Of a DNA stretch of 64,000 bases, positions 37,229 through 45,114 are shown one piece after another; the stretch's first letter is position 1, and each line of letters opens with the position of its first letter. Source of the stretch: Bradyrhizobium neotropicale. GTDB taxonomy: Bacteria; Pseudomonadota; Alphaproteobacteria; Rhizobiales; Xanthobacteraceae. Position numbers and translations under genes: made by a program. The stretch covers positions 1-64,000 of the forward strand of contig NZ_LSEF01000070.1 in NCBI RefSeq assembly GCF_001641695.1. The letters are read 5' to 3'. The notes below the pieces were generated by a model. It saw only the letters and a list, made by a program, of their open reading frames with translations. It made no database searches and was not told the origin of the DNA.

Positions 37229-38221
37229 ATGTCCAAGCATCGTTCCCTTGCGCGCGCCGGTGAGAGCCGGGCGAGCCTTTTTGACGAAATCACTGACAAG
37301 ATCATCGCCGAGCTAGAGGCCGGCCGTGTGCCTTGGGTTCAGCCCTGGGGCACCGCGGGAAAGCCACCGCTCGCAATGCCAAAGAACGCTGCGTCTGGAC
37401 GGCGATACAGTGGGATCAACGTACTGATTCTTTGGCGCGCCGTCGAGCGCGGCTTCGCCAGTCAGAACTGGCTTACTTTTCGTCAGGCGTTGTCGCTAGG
37501 CGGCCACGTCCGGAAAGGCGAGCGTGGTACTTCCGTCGTCTATGCCGACCACTTCGTGCCGGCCGAGGAAAAACGCCGCGCAAGCCAGACCGGCGACGAA
37601 GCAAAAGCGATTGCGTTCCTTAAGCGCTTCACAGTCTTCAATACCGATCAGTGCGATGGTTTGCCCTCGGAGATCGTAACCGCCACGCCGTCTCCACCGG
37701 GCATGATTGAACCGGCCGTCGAAAACCTGATTGAGGCGAGCGGAATCGACTTTCGTATCGGCGGCAACCACGCCTTCTACGTGCCGGCTGAAGATTATGT
37801 GCAGGTGCCGCCGCCGGAAGCTTACTTCGAGCCAATCAATTGGCACCGCACTGCGCTGCACGAGATGGGGCACGCCAGCGGACATCCTTCGCGCCTCAAC
37901 CGCGATCTGACAGGAGCCTACGGCACCAAGAAGTATGCCTTTGAGGAGCTGATCGCGGAACTGTGCGCAGCATTCTCGTGTGCCGCGCTCGGCATTGTGC
38001 CGACAGTGCGGCATTCGGATTACATCGCCTCGTGGCTTGAGGTGCTGCGCGAGGACAATCGGGCAATTTTTCGCGCGGCAAGCCAGGCCAGGAAGGCCGC
38101 GGATTACATTGTCGGGTTTTTGCCCGATCGCGCAGTCGACATAGCGGGTGAGGGTGCGGACTGTGCGTGGGCGAAAGGAGGTGGCTTGAGGAATCTCTTC
38201 GTGGCCTCGGAAGAAGAGTGA
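37229..38221 (+). CDS. ardC: ArdC-family antirestriction protein (ssDNA-binding, zincin-like)
   Basis: A 330-residue protein with an N-terminal ArdC DNA-binding part (DEITDKIIAELEAGRVPWVQ, GRRYSGINVLILW, FRQALSLGGHVRKGERG) and a C-terminal zinc-metallopeptidase-like domain with HEMGH around residue 210 (HRTALHEMGHASGHPSRL) and FEELIAELCAAF. ArdC proteins protect incoming single-stranded element DNA from host restriction during conjugation. The ATG directly follows leader repeat A. It is the first gene of the ICE accessory block, consistent with early expression in a recipient. Confidence 0.92.
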   Translation: MSKHRSLARAGESRASLFDEITDKIIAELEAGRVPWVQPWGTAGKPPLAMPKNAASGRRYSGINVLILWRAVERGFASQNWLTFRQALSLGGHVRKGERGTSVVYADHFVPAEEKRRASQTGDEAKAIAFLKRFTVFNTDQCDGLPSEIVTATPSPPGMIEPAVENLIEASGIDFRIGGNHAFYVPAEDYVQVPPPEAYFEPINWHRTALHEMGHASGHPSRLNRDLTGAYGTKKYAFEELIAELCAAFSCAALGIVPTVRHSDYIASWLEVLREDNRAIFRAASQARKAADYIVGFLPDRAVDIAGEGADCAWAKGGGLRNLFVASEEE

Positions 38222-38241
38222 GAGGGGGACGGGATTTCCGC

Positions 38242-38293
38242 GACGGGTTGAAAGCCGAGAGAGAGGCTCTCGCGCCCGCCGTGGAGACTCGAG
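38242..38293 (+). repeat. Leader repeat A, copy 2 (upstream of the ParB stub)
   Basis: Begins GACGGGTTGAAAGCCG and ends directly before ATG 38294. It parallels the leader of ardC, suggesting common regulation or recombination between leaders. Confidence 0.7.
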
Positions 38294-38407
38294 ATGACGA
38301 AAGCTGGCCAAAAGACCACTTTGTCCCCATCCCGCGACGTCGCCTTCAACGGGCTCAAGCTGGAGCGCTATCCGAATGAGCACAACGGCCAGACGGAGGC
38401 TGCGTGA
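38294..38407 (+). pseudogene. ParB-like N-terminal stub (37 codons)
   Basis: The first 20 or so residues (MTKAGQKTTLSPSRDVAFNG) match the start of the ParB-like partition proteins that occupy this position in related rhizobial ICEs and plasmids. After that the reading frame leaves the family and stops. The stop overlaps the ATG of the Toprim gene (TGATG). The deletion has removed the nuclease and HTH domains but kept the leader and start, so the stub may survive as a translated leader peptide coupled to the next gene. Confidence 0.6.
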
Positions 38408-39468
38408 TGCGACGCGATGCTTCCGAATTGGCGCACCGCCTCGCGCGCGAGGCCGAGGCGGTGTGTCGTCACTATCTCTCGAACGGTCGGCGCCAAGGCT
38501 ACTATTGGCTGGTTGGCGATGCCCGCAACACGCCGGGACGCTCCATGTTCGTCCGATTAAGGGACGCGCCCGAGAAGCCGGCCGGGAAATGGACTGACGC
38601 TGCAACGGGCGAGCACGGTGACCTGCTCGACGTGATCCGCGCAAGCTGCGCGCTCCTCGACTTCCGCGACGTGGCAGCTGAAGCGCGCCGCTTTCTCAAT
38701 TTGCCCCGCCCACACCCCGAGTCGTCGCCGAAGCCTAGACACGGCAGAGCACCGTCCCGTTCGCGCGAGGCGGCCCGGCGGCTCTTCGCCATGTCACAGC
38801 CAGTCGCCGGGACGCTCGCTGAGGTCTATCTGCGCAACCGCGGCATTTCAGCGTCGCGCGATGACGGTGCGCTGCACTTTCAACCGCGCTGCTACTACCG
38901 ACCCAATGAGGACGCGCCCACCGAGATCTGGCCGGCATTGGTCGCACGTGTCACAGATCTTGATGGTCGGGTCACCGGCGTGCATCGCACCTGGCTTGAT
39001 CCCAACGGTTTTGATATTGCGCGCTTGGGTAAGGCGCCGATCGATACACCGCGACGAGCCATGGGTGACCTTCTCGGTAACGCGGTTCGATTCGGTACGG
39101 CCGACGACGTGCTTGTGGCGGGAGAAGGCATCGAGACCATGCTGTCGCTCCGCTGCGCAGCCCCGACGCTGCCAATGGCGGCCGCGCTTTCCGCAAACCA
39201 TGTTGCTCTTCTGCTGCTCCCGCGGCGGCTGCGCCGGCTGTACGTCGCGCGCGATCGTGATTCGGCTGGCGATTTCGCGGTAGCGGCTATGACCAAACGC
39301 GCCTCAGAGGCCGGTATCGAAGCGATCCCTCTGTCGCCCCGGCTTGCGGACTTCAATGAGGATCTGCGAGCTTTCGGCATCACTGAGCTGCGTGAGGCCT
39401 TGCGCGTACAGCTCGCGCCGCGGGACGTCGCGCGCTTCATGTCCTTGATGACTGTCGAGACAGGTTGA
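38407..39468 (+). CDS. Toprim domain-containing protein (ICE/plasmid primase-like, DUF7146 type)
   Basis: A protein of about 353 residues. The N-terminal part (AEAVCRHYLSNGRRQGYYWL, GKWTDAATGEHGDLLDVIR) resembles the DUF7146 primase-associated region. The C-terminal half is a Toprim domain with LVAGEGIETMLSL (acidic Glu) and RRLYVARDRDSAGDFAVAAM (the DxD-type motif). Such proteins are predicted to act on nucleic acid, perhaps priming the incoming strand. ATG 38407 overlaps the ParB-stub stop. It lies in the accessory block between ArdC and DUF2493. Confidence 0.85.
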   Translation: MRRDASELAHRLAREAEAVCRHYLSNGRRQGYYWLVGDARNTPGRSMFVRLRDAPEKPAGKWTDAATGEHGDLLDVIRASCALLDFRDVAAEARRFLNLPRPHPESSPKPRHGRAPSRSREAARRLFAMSQPVAGTLAEVYLRNRGISASRDDGALHFQPRCYYRPNEDAPTEIWPALVARVTDLDGRVTGVHRTWLDPNGFDIARLGKAPIDTPRRAMGDLLGNAVRFGTADDVLVAGEGIETMLSLRCAAPTLPMAAALSANHVALLLLPRRLRRLYVARDRDSAGDFAVAAMTKRASEAGIEAIPLSPRLADFNEDLRAFGITELREALRVQLAPRDVARFMSLMTVETG

Positions 39469-39779
39469 ACGTCGCTCGTTCAGACAGCGTTGCGATCGGT
39501 CATTGAGGCTGAGGCCGCCAGACGGCGTCGCTCCAGGCCTTCTAGAGGGCGATCGGACAGCCGGCGGGTGCGGTCCTGCAATGGCAGAGGTTGCGGCTAT
39601 TTTCCGCCGGCGCCGTTTGCGCCTTTGCATCGCGAAGCAAAATAGCCGTACCTCTGCCATCCTCCGCTGTCGCTTCAGCCCTTCGCTCTCGCTCCGGGTT
39701 CCGGTCCGATCCGCCGGCCGTCAGGTGATCGCCACGAAGGCCGCGATGGGCGCGGCCGATCTGGTAAAGGGCCTCACTC
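39469..39779. other. Intergenic leader of the DUF2493 gene containing a large hairpin
   Basis: No gene. The middle holds the long inverted repeat at 39581-39660. The right end shares a leader unit with the DUF736 gene (GATCGCCA..GA.GC.GCGAT.GGCGCGGCC, near 39725-39755 here and 43321-43352 there). Confidence 0.7.
39581..39660. repeat. Large inverted repeat (about 22-base arms)
   Basis: The left arm 39581-39603 (ATGGCAGAGG... to TTTT) and right arm 39639-39660 (AAAATAGCCGTACCTCTGCC plus AT) pair almost perfectly with one extra base in the left arm. The loop of about 35 bases is itself GC-rich. As single-stranded DNA or RNA it would form a very stable stem. Confidence 0.85.
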
Positions 39780-40718
39780 ATGACGACCGATCATAACGAC
39801 ACAGATTTCGAACCACCGTACGCTCCGTCTCCGACCGAACACGTCCTCAACGAGCTTCAGCTCTATGGTTACCGCCCGTTACAGGACGAGCCCGATCCAA
39901 GGCCGCTTCCAGAAGGCGAGTCGATTGCCGGTGCCGTCGCCGACATCTTCGATGCCCTGGTCTCGACGCTGAACGACACGCGTCTGGAACCTGATCTTGG
40001 CGACTTGCTCTGGTCGGCCGTCAATCTCTTTCACCGCGTGGTGGACCGCATCGAACGCGAGCTCGACGCGAACGAGCAGGCACAGCAGAGGAGCCAATGT
40101 GAGCAGGATGGCTCGGAGGTACGATCTGTCGAGCTCGAACGTCTTACGGCCGAGGGCATCACGTTGATCGAGCGCCGCAACACCATTGAACTCTTTCGCG
40201 ATCAGGCCGCCAAATACTTCGAAGTCCATACCGGCTCGGCCTGGCGGCCGCGCTCTGGATCGGTCGTCAATCACAGCACGCTCACCGCCGCGATGATTGA
40301 TAGTCGCGACTTTCTCGCTGCCAAGCGTCGGGCCGAAACCGAGGTACTGATGCCAGTCGGGCCGAAGATCGCGCTCACCGGCGGGCTCGACTTCAACGAC
40401 GTTTCGCTCGTTTGGGACCGGCTGGACAAGGTCCACGCGAGGCATCCCGATATGGTTCTGCTTCACGGCGGCTCGCCGAAAGGCGCTGAATTGATCGCTG
40501 CGAAATGGGCCAGCAATCGCAAGGTACCGCAGATCACCTTCAAACCGGATTGGACGAAGCATGCCAAGGCTGCGCCATTCAGGCGCAACGACGCTATGCT
40601 GGCAGTGATGCCAATCGGGGTCATGTGCTTCCCGGGTACCGGCATACAGGATAACCTCGCCGACAAGGCGAAGAGGCTCGGCATTCCAGTCTGGAAATTT
40701 CGTAAGGACGGCGCGTGA
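39780..40718 (+). CDS. DUF2493 domain-containing protein (SLOG-like)
   Basis: A 312-residue protein. The N-terminal half is helical and acidic. The C-terminal 120 residues carry the DUF2493 signature: KIALTGGLDFNDVSLVWDRL, MVLLHGGSPKGAELIAAKWA and PIGVMCFPGTGIQDNL, the nucleotide-binding Rossmann-like fold of the SLOG/YspA group. It is a constant member of accessory blocks in rhizobial conjugative elements, but its role is unknown. The gene ends in a strong hairpin that overlaps its stop codon. Confidence 0.88.
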   Translation: MTTDHNDTDFEPPYAPSPTEHVLNELQLYGYRPLQDEPDPRPLPEGESIAGAVADIFDALVSTLNDTRLEPDLGDLLWSAVNLFHRVVDRIERELDANEQAQQRSQCEQDGSEVRSVELERLTAEGITLIERRNTIELFRDQAAKYFEVHTGSAWRPRSGSVVNHSTLTAAMIDSRDFLAAKRRAETEVLMPVGPKIALTGGLDFNDVSLVWDRLDKVHARHPDMVLLHGGSPKGAELIAAKWASNRKVPQITFKPDWTKHAKAAPFRRNDAMLAVMPIGVMCFPGTGIQDNLADKAKRLGIPVWKFRKDGA

Positions 40719-40729
40719 GCGCCGTCCTT
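40704..40729 (+). terminator. Hairpin spanning the DUF2493 stop codon
   Basis: Perfect 11-base arms (AAGGACGGCGC and GCGCCGTCCTT) around GTGA. It may end the transcript or protect its 3' end; no T-run follows. Confidence 0.5.
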
Positions 40730-40978
40730 ACAACTTTAGGCGAATTCGGTTCGCCTGGGCTCGTCGAGATGACATCAGCCGGCTCGTCGATGCCGGATTT
40801 TATGCAGGATTGTCTTAGCCCGCGATTTCATCGCGCGTTCTGTCGACATCGTCCATCATGGTGGACGATCGGTCATCTCCGCGAGTCGATCACGGTGTTG
40901 GCCCATGGATTTTCCCTCGAAGTCATGGGTTCAATCATTCCTCTGGCTGACCTTTGCTCACGCGGCTGTAGGTGATTC

Positions 40979-42487
40979 TCAGTGTTGGCCGAACGCGTCC
41001 GCGTACAGTTGTTCAATCTTTGAGACTTCGTCCTCCGTGAACGCAGCGAATTCATTCTCTCGCGCGCGCTTCGACAGCTTTCCCTGATTTTGTCTGAGAA
41101 AGCCAACTAGATTGTTCAGCGTTCGCTCCGGCATGTCGATCATGCTCTCGATGCCGGCGCGGAACGTATCGAAGCTGAGTAGGAAGCTGGTTTCGTTCGG
41201 AAGATCCCGCTCTATCGTCTGACGCACGCAGGCGTACAGAAACTCCGCATGCGGTGTAGCGTCGAAGAACCGGTAGAAATCTGCCGTATCGTTGAGAACC
41301 CTGACGTTTCCGCCTGGCGTCGCCTCCCATTGGATGCAGGAAAGCAGTCTGCTTGAATAGCTCTCGAGCACGCGTCTGTACTCAACGATCCGATCGAGGA
41401 TTGCTGAGGATACGGGAAAATGAACGCCCGCCGGGTTGAACCCACGTCGTGCGAGAACATGATGCATCAGATAGCGATGAATGCGCCCGTTGCCGTCCTC
41501 AAACGGGTGGATATACACGAACCCGAAAGCGAGCACGGCCGCCGCGATAACGGCATCGAGGCCGTTTGCGGCACTGTGGTCGAAAGCGATCAGGTCGGCC
41601 ATCAGCGGAACGATGTCTTCAGACCGTGCGCTGATATGGTCGGGAATGGGGCGTTGCGTGTCGCGGTCATGCTCGCCGACGAAGCCGCCGTTCTTGCGGA
41701 AGCCAAGCTTCACGAAGCGATCGTCCCCGATTACGATCCGCTGCAGGCGGAGAAATTCCTGGTCGTCGAGCTGTGCGCGACCTGCTTCGCCTATGGCGCG
41801 GCCCCATCGTTGGATTCGGTCCTGCGGTGGCGCTTCTCCTTCGATCACATAGCTGGACTTCGAGTCCTGCAGGAGAAGAAATGCGGCAGTGCGGGCAAGC
41901 AGATCCTTCGGTACCCGGCTCACGACGGCGCGCGCGCGCTCTTTCCAATCCTGCGCGATGAATTCGTTCAGTGCGGAAGTCTTGAAGACGAGCGGGCAAA
42001 ATTCCGGCGTGCCGGGAAGGTTGTTGCGGACGCGATGCCGAGCCGAATTCTGCCCTGCGCTTGCGAACTGGATATCGGTGTCGACAGCATCCACATATGA
42101 GACCTTGTCCGCAGCAGGCAGCTTGAGCTCGCGGCCTAGCAGCCATTCGTACAAGAACCAGATGCGGCGCGTGTAGACCCCTGTGGGCTTCTGACGCACA
42201 ATCTCGGCGACCTCTTCGTCCCTGACGGCGAGGAAGAGCCGCTTCAGGAGGGCGAGATCCAAGCCCTCGTACTTGAGCGCAAAGGTCAGGTGCCCCTCAA
42301 GTGAGGCCTCAGGCGCATGGCGCGGCGTGAGGATCCGCCAACCGTCCTGTTCAATGATGCGATGCTTGGTGCCGATCGCCGACAGGGCCCGGGGAACCGG
42401 AACAGGCAGATTATAGGCGTCAATCAGGGCGGCGTACCCCACGGGGGTGGCCGTCTCCGGGAGCCGCCGGTCGTGAAAAACGCTCAC
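40979..42487 (-). CDS. Fic family protein (AMPylator) with built-in inhibitory motif
   Basis: A protein of about 500 residues. The Fic core has the full catalytic motif HPFEDGNGRIHR near residue 325, with the His that activates the target hydroxyl and the GNGR that binds nucleotide. N-terminal to it, SYVIEG matches the (S/T)-x3-E-(G/N) inhibitory helix of class II Fic proteins, so the enzyme should be self-restrained. Fic proteins transfer AMP or related groups to Ser, Thr or Tyr of target proteins. The frame is open to 42601; I prefer GTG 42487, with AGGG upstream. It has no partner antitoxin. It is oriented against the rest of the ICE block, consistent with a separate cargo unit. Confidence 0.88.
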   Translation of the reverse strand: MSVFHDRRLPETATPVGYAALIDAYNLPVPVPRALSAIGTKHRIIEQDGWRILTPRHAPEASLEGHLTFALKYEGLDLALLKRLFLAVRDEEVAEIVRQKPTGVYTRRIWFLYEWLLGRELKLPAADKVSYVDAVDTDIQFASAGQNSARHRVRNNLPGTPEFCPLVFKTSALNEFIAQDWKERARAVVSRVPKDLLARTAAFLLLQDSKSSYVIEGEAPPQDRIQRWGRAIGEAGRAQLDDQEFLRLQRIVIGDDRFVKLGFRKNGGFVGEHDRDTQRPIPDHISARSEDIVPLMADLIAFDHSAANGLDAVIAAAVLAFGFVYIHPFEDGNGRIHRYLMHHVLARRGFNPAGVHFPVSSAILDRIVEYRRVLESYSSRLLSCIQWEATPGGNVRVLNDTADFYRFFDATPHAEFLYACVRQTIERDLPNETSFLLSFDTFRAGIESMIDMPERTLNNLVGFLRQNQGKLSKRARENEFAAFTEDEVSKIEQLYADAFGQH

Positions 42488-42491
42488 TTGC

Positions 42492-42547
42492 CCTGAAAAT
42501 TGTGTGCACACGGTAAGTTTCCTGAAAAATACTCGCGTTTCCTGAAT
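42492..42547 (-). promoter_or_regulatory. Triple CCTGAA repeat in the Fic promoter region
   Basis: CCTGAAAA at 42492-42499 and 42521-42528 and CCTGAA at 42541-42546 occur in one orientation within AT-rich DNA immediately upstream of the preferred Fic start. They may be binding sites of a regulator. Confidence 0.4.
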
Positions 42548-42601
42548 TGTCTGTCCGAAGCTCAGAAAACCATCAAAATCTAAACTTCTTATGAAAAACA
42601 A

Positions 42602-43374
42602 TATCTAATTGCACTCATGTGTGAAAAATCTTCACGGGTTGCTTCCCAATTTCCTGTTCGGACCGGACGATGGCCCGCAATTCCGAGCGTGCCGCACTTG
42701 CCTCGCTCCCAAAAGTGGGACCGGCTAAAGAGCTCCCCGGCGTATCGAGACCGCACAATCAAAACAACTGCGCTGTTGCCGGCGGCTCTCGCAGCAAGGC
42801 TACCGCGGCCCGAGACAGGGCGGATGTAGATCCGGATAAAGTGGGCGCCAGTCCAAAGAACCTCAATCAACAGCGAGCGAGTGAGGCCGACGCTTTGACC
42901 GTGTGATGACTGCGAGAGTTGTTGCCCCCGGCGGCACCTTCGGCCGCACCGCGTCCCAGCAGAGGGGATTACGATGAGGGGCGCTAGCGTTTGCCAAGGT
43001 CTGTCTTCCTTGCCGTTGATGCGCTGGCGTCAGCATGCGCTCGACCCAGCCAGCTGTGTCCTTGTGCAGCGTCGGTTTCCGCCGCCACGGTTGTCTCGGT
43101 CAGTTCGTTCATGGCTTGCGTCCAGCGCAACCTCGAATGGACTGATCGGGCCCGAGGGTCGGCCAAGGCCTCGATCGCCTTCCCGCAACGGCTGCGCCTG
43201 CTTTTTTCCCCTGCCGCCAAGTGGCGGCATTCCTCGCGGGAGACAAAAAAGCTGGCTTGTCGCCGTCCTCCGCTACGCTGCGGGCCTGAAGGCTGCGGGC
43301 CGATCACTCCTCGGGCCAAGGATCGCCATCGAGGCTGCGATTGGCGCGGCCCCGAACAACAAACGGAGACTATC
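42602..43374. other. Intergenic region upstream of DUF736 with nested hairpin
   Basis: No firm gene. A plus-strand frame at 42670-42906 (78 residues, low complexity, no ribosome site) is doubtful. The right half contains the nested inverted repeat 43196-43256 and leader unit B before the DUF736 gene. Confidence 0.5.
43196..43256. repeat. Nested inverted repeat upstream of DUF736
   Basis: The outer arms GCCTGCTTTTTT (43196-43207) and AAAAAAGCTGGC (43245-43256) pair with one mismatch. Inside is a perfect eight-base hairpin TGCCGCCA/TGGCGGCA (43212-43229). The layout, with T-run, GC hairpin and A-run followed by CCTCCGCT, parallels the hairpin at 39581-39660. Confidence 0.8.
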
Positions 43375-43686
43375 ATGGCTACCATTGGCACCTTCACCGC
43401 TTCGGACAACGGCTTCGTCGGCTTCATCAAGACGCTGACGCTGAACATCAAGGCAAGGTTCGTCGCATCCGAGAAGGACAACGACAAGGCGCCCGACTTC
43501 CGCATCTTCGCCGGCGTGACCGAGTTTGGCGCAGCCTGGAAGAAGACCGCCCGTGACAGCGATCGCGAATACCTCTCGGTCAAGCTCGACGATCCGAGCT
43601 TCCCGGCTCCGATCCACGCCTCGCTGGTGAAGGTCGAAGGGGACGAAGGCTTTACCCTGATCTGGTCTCGCCGCAACGGCGACTGA
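43375..43686 (+). CDS. DUF736 family protein
   Basis: A 103-residue protein with the whole DUF736 pattern: MATIGTFTASDNGFVGFIKT, then APDFRIFAGVTEFGAAWKKT and REYLSVKLDDPSFPAPIHAS. It is a small beta-rich protein found almost always on conjugative plasmids and ICEs of alphaproteobacteria, function unknown. ACGGAG lies upstream of the ATG. It is followed by a strong terminator and preceded by leader unit B, so it is a single-gene unit. Confidence 0.92.
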   Translation: MATIGTFTASDNGFVGFIKTLTLNIKARFVASEKDNDKAPDFRIFAGVTEFGAAWKKTARDSDREYLSVKLDDPSFPAPIHASLVKVEGDEGFTLIWSRRNGD

Positions 43687-43702
43687 TCCCTCGGGATCGT
43701 CA

Positions 43703-43730
43703 GTCCCGCCTCTTCGGAGGCGGGACCTTT
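43703..43730 (+). terminator. Intrinsic terminator after DUF736
   Basis: Perfect ten-base arms (GTCCCGCCTC and GAGGCGGGAC) closed by a TTCG tetraloop and followed by CTTT. Confidence 0.75.
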
Positions 43731-43970
43731 CGATGCGCCGACATCCCGTCTGCGGCGGCTTCCTGCTGTGCTGCTAGCTATCAAACTGCAACACGGCATG
43801 CCGTCACATAGCAACCCGTTCGTGAAACCCCTGGAGACCAATAACGGGCACGTCGAGCTTCGTGCTGTCACCGGGCTGGACTACGGACATTTGGGATCGT
43901 GAGTTGGTCGCTGCGATCAGGAAGATCGCGGGCAATGGGACGACCGACACGCGTTGAAAGGTTCCGGGGG

Positions 43971-44219
43971 ATGATGGACTGGTCAACGATGACCCACAAT
44001 CTCTTTGTGGAGGTGACCAAAGACACGGCGACGCTTTACGTCAGCGATCGCGATGCGATCTTGTTTCTGGTTGATGACACGAATCCGATTGAGATGACAC
44101 GTATCCGATTGAACGGAGTTCTTGGGGGATGGGTCACCGGATTTGTATTTCCGGGGAGTTTATTGCTGGAACGCGAAGTCGGCAGCCAGACGCTCGTAAT
44201 TACAAGCGCCTATGCATGA
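43971..44219 (+). CDS. Hypothetical protein, 82 residues
   Basis: An ATG frame preceded by GAAAGG at about nine bases. The sequence (FVEVTKDTATLYVSDRDAIL, then WVTGFVFPGSLLLEREVGSQ) looks like a small beta-rich protein. No family recognised. It lies between the DUF736 gene and the convergent XRE regulator. An upstream in-frame GTG at 43899 is possible but the extra residues are basic and unstructured. Confidence 0.4.
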   Translation: MMDWSTMTHNLFVEVTKDTATLYVSDRDAILFLVDDTNPIEMTRIRLNGVLGGWVTGFVFPGSLLLEREVGSQTLVITSAYA

Positions 44220-44285
44220 ACCGCAATCTTTGGATGTCGAGAATTTCAAAAGGGGGCATCATCCGGCTTCGAATTCGTCGTGGAA

Positions 44286-44567
44286 TTACTTCTTCACGCG
44301 ATTCAGTCGGATCGGCTTGCGACCCTTGGGTAGTGTCCTAGGCGTCGTCGCTCCTTTGGGCGGCTGAAGGAAAAACTCCGACAACTGAACACCGAGCGTT
44401 TCAGCCAATCGGTCGAGCAGATCAATCGTCGGGTTTTCCGATTGCCGCTCAAGGCCGCTCATGTACGAGCGATCTATCCCGGCATCGTAAGCCAATTGCT
44501 CTTGCGGTATGCCGCGATCGACACGGATCCGGCGGACATTCCAGGCCACAAGCGCACGAGCTCTCAT
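44286..44567 (-). CDS. qseC: XRE-family HTH regulator (QseC-like)
   Basis: A 93-residue protein with one Cro/CI-type HTH: RRIRVDRGIPQEQLAYDAGI, DRSYMSGLERQSENPTIDLL, DRLAETLGVQLSEFF, then a short basic tail. It is divergent from a short DUF2285 gene across a 109-base gap with two dyads. In Mesorhizobium ICEMlSymR7A the same arrangement (XRE protein QseC facing the DUF2285 antiactivator QseM) forms the switch controlling quorum-sensing-driven transfer. I infer the name from that layout and the domain types, not from a database match. ATG 44567 is preferred over the upstream TTG. Confidence 0.8.
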   Translation of the reverse strand: MRARALVAWNVRRIRVDRGIPQEQLAYDAGIDRSYMSGLERQSENPTIDLLDRLAETLGVQLSEFFLQPPKGATTPRTLPKGRKPIRLNRVKK

Positions 44568-44617
44568 GCGCAAAAGCAGCCATTCAGTAGGCCATCAAAC
44601 CACTGGCTATAACCGAC

Positions 44618-44662
44618 CTATTTCGATAGTTTGGTCCAGAGAGAGGTTCATGGTTCCATGAA
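44618..44662. promoter_or_regulatory. Two dyads in the qseC-qseM intergenic region
   Basis: CTAT-TTCG-ATAG at 44618-44629 and a perfect TTCATGG-TT-CCATGAA at 44647-44662. Their centres are about 31 bases apart, near three helical turns. They are candidate QseC operators; the second ends 14 bases before the qseM ATG. Confidence 0.5.
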
Positions 44663-44676
44663 GTGCCGAATTTGAC

Positions 44677-44949
44677 ATGATTAGACTGCCGGTGGACCCC
44701 GACGTCGCGGATGTGGCGCCGAATGAATCGACGATGACGACCTATGACGAACAGCATGTCGTCACGTACATTCGGCTTCTGCAGGCCGACAGCGAGGGCG
44801 CGGACTGGCGGGAAGTCGCTCGAATAGTGCTCCACATCGATCCAGAGCATGAGCCGGACCGCGCGAGCAACGCATACCAGAGTCACCTTGCGCGCGCGAA
44901 ATGGATGACCGAACAGGGGCGTCTCTTGCGTGGTACGGGGTCGAACTAG
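44677..44949 (+). CDS. qseM: Short DUF2285 protein (QseM-like antiactivator)
   Basis: A 90-residue protein consisting of one DUF2285 domain: HVVTYIRLLQADSEGADWRE, VARIVLHIDPEHEPDRASNA, SHLARAKWMTEQG. QseM of ICEMlSymR7A is a DUF2285 protein of about this size that binds and blocks both the quorum-sensing activator TraR and the excision activator FseA. Here it stands divergent from the XRE regulator and upstream of the fseA-like pair, as expected for that role. No TraR gene is in this window. No strong ribosome site precedes the ATG. Confidence 0.8.
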   Translation: MIRLPVDPDVADVAPNESTMTTYDEQHVVTYIRLLQADSEGADWREVARIVLHIDPEHEPDRASNAYQSHLARAKWMTEQGRLLRGTGSN

Positions 44950-45001
44950 AACAAATTCCTCGACCAAAGCATCCGTTCAGAAATCATCTTCTCCAGCCAA
45001 G

Positions 45002-45030
45002 ACGTGGTGATCCGGGAGCACCACGTGGTG
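45002..45030. promoter_or_regulatory. Palindromic site upstream of the fseA-like gene
   Basis: ACGTGGTG (45002-45009) and CACCACGT (45019-45026) form an eight-base inverted repeat around a nine-base spacer. The right half continues into CACCACGTGGTG (45019-45030), itself a perfect palindrome. In the model system fseA transcription is driven by TraR; this is a candidate activator site, though not a match to any tra box I know. Confidence 0.45.
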
Positions 45031-45114
45031 CCAAACTAGGGTCTTCCTGCAACCCATTCGATCATAGTTATTGCGCCGCAATCCTTGTTAGCTGCGTGCA
45101 ATGGGGCGGAAGCA

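Noticed and set aside
42670..42906. Plus-strand 78-residue frame upstream of DUF736
   Set aside because: Low complexity, no ribosome site and no family; mentioned only within the intergenic entry.
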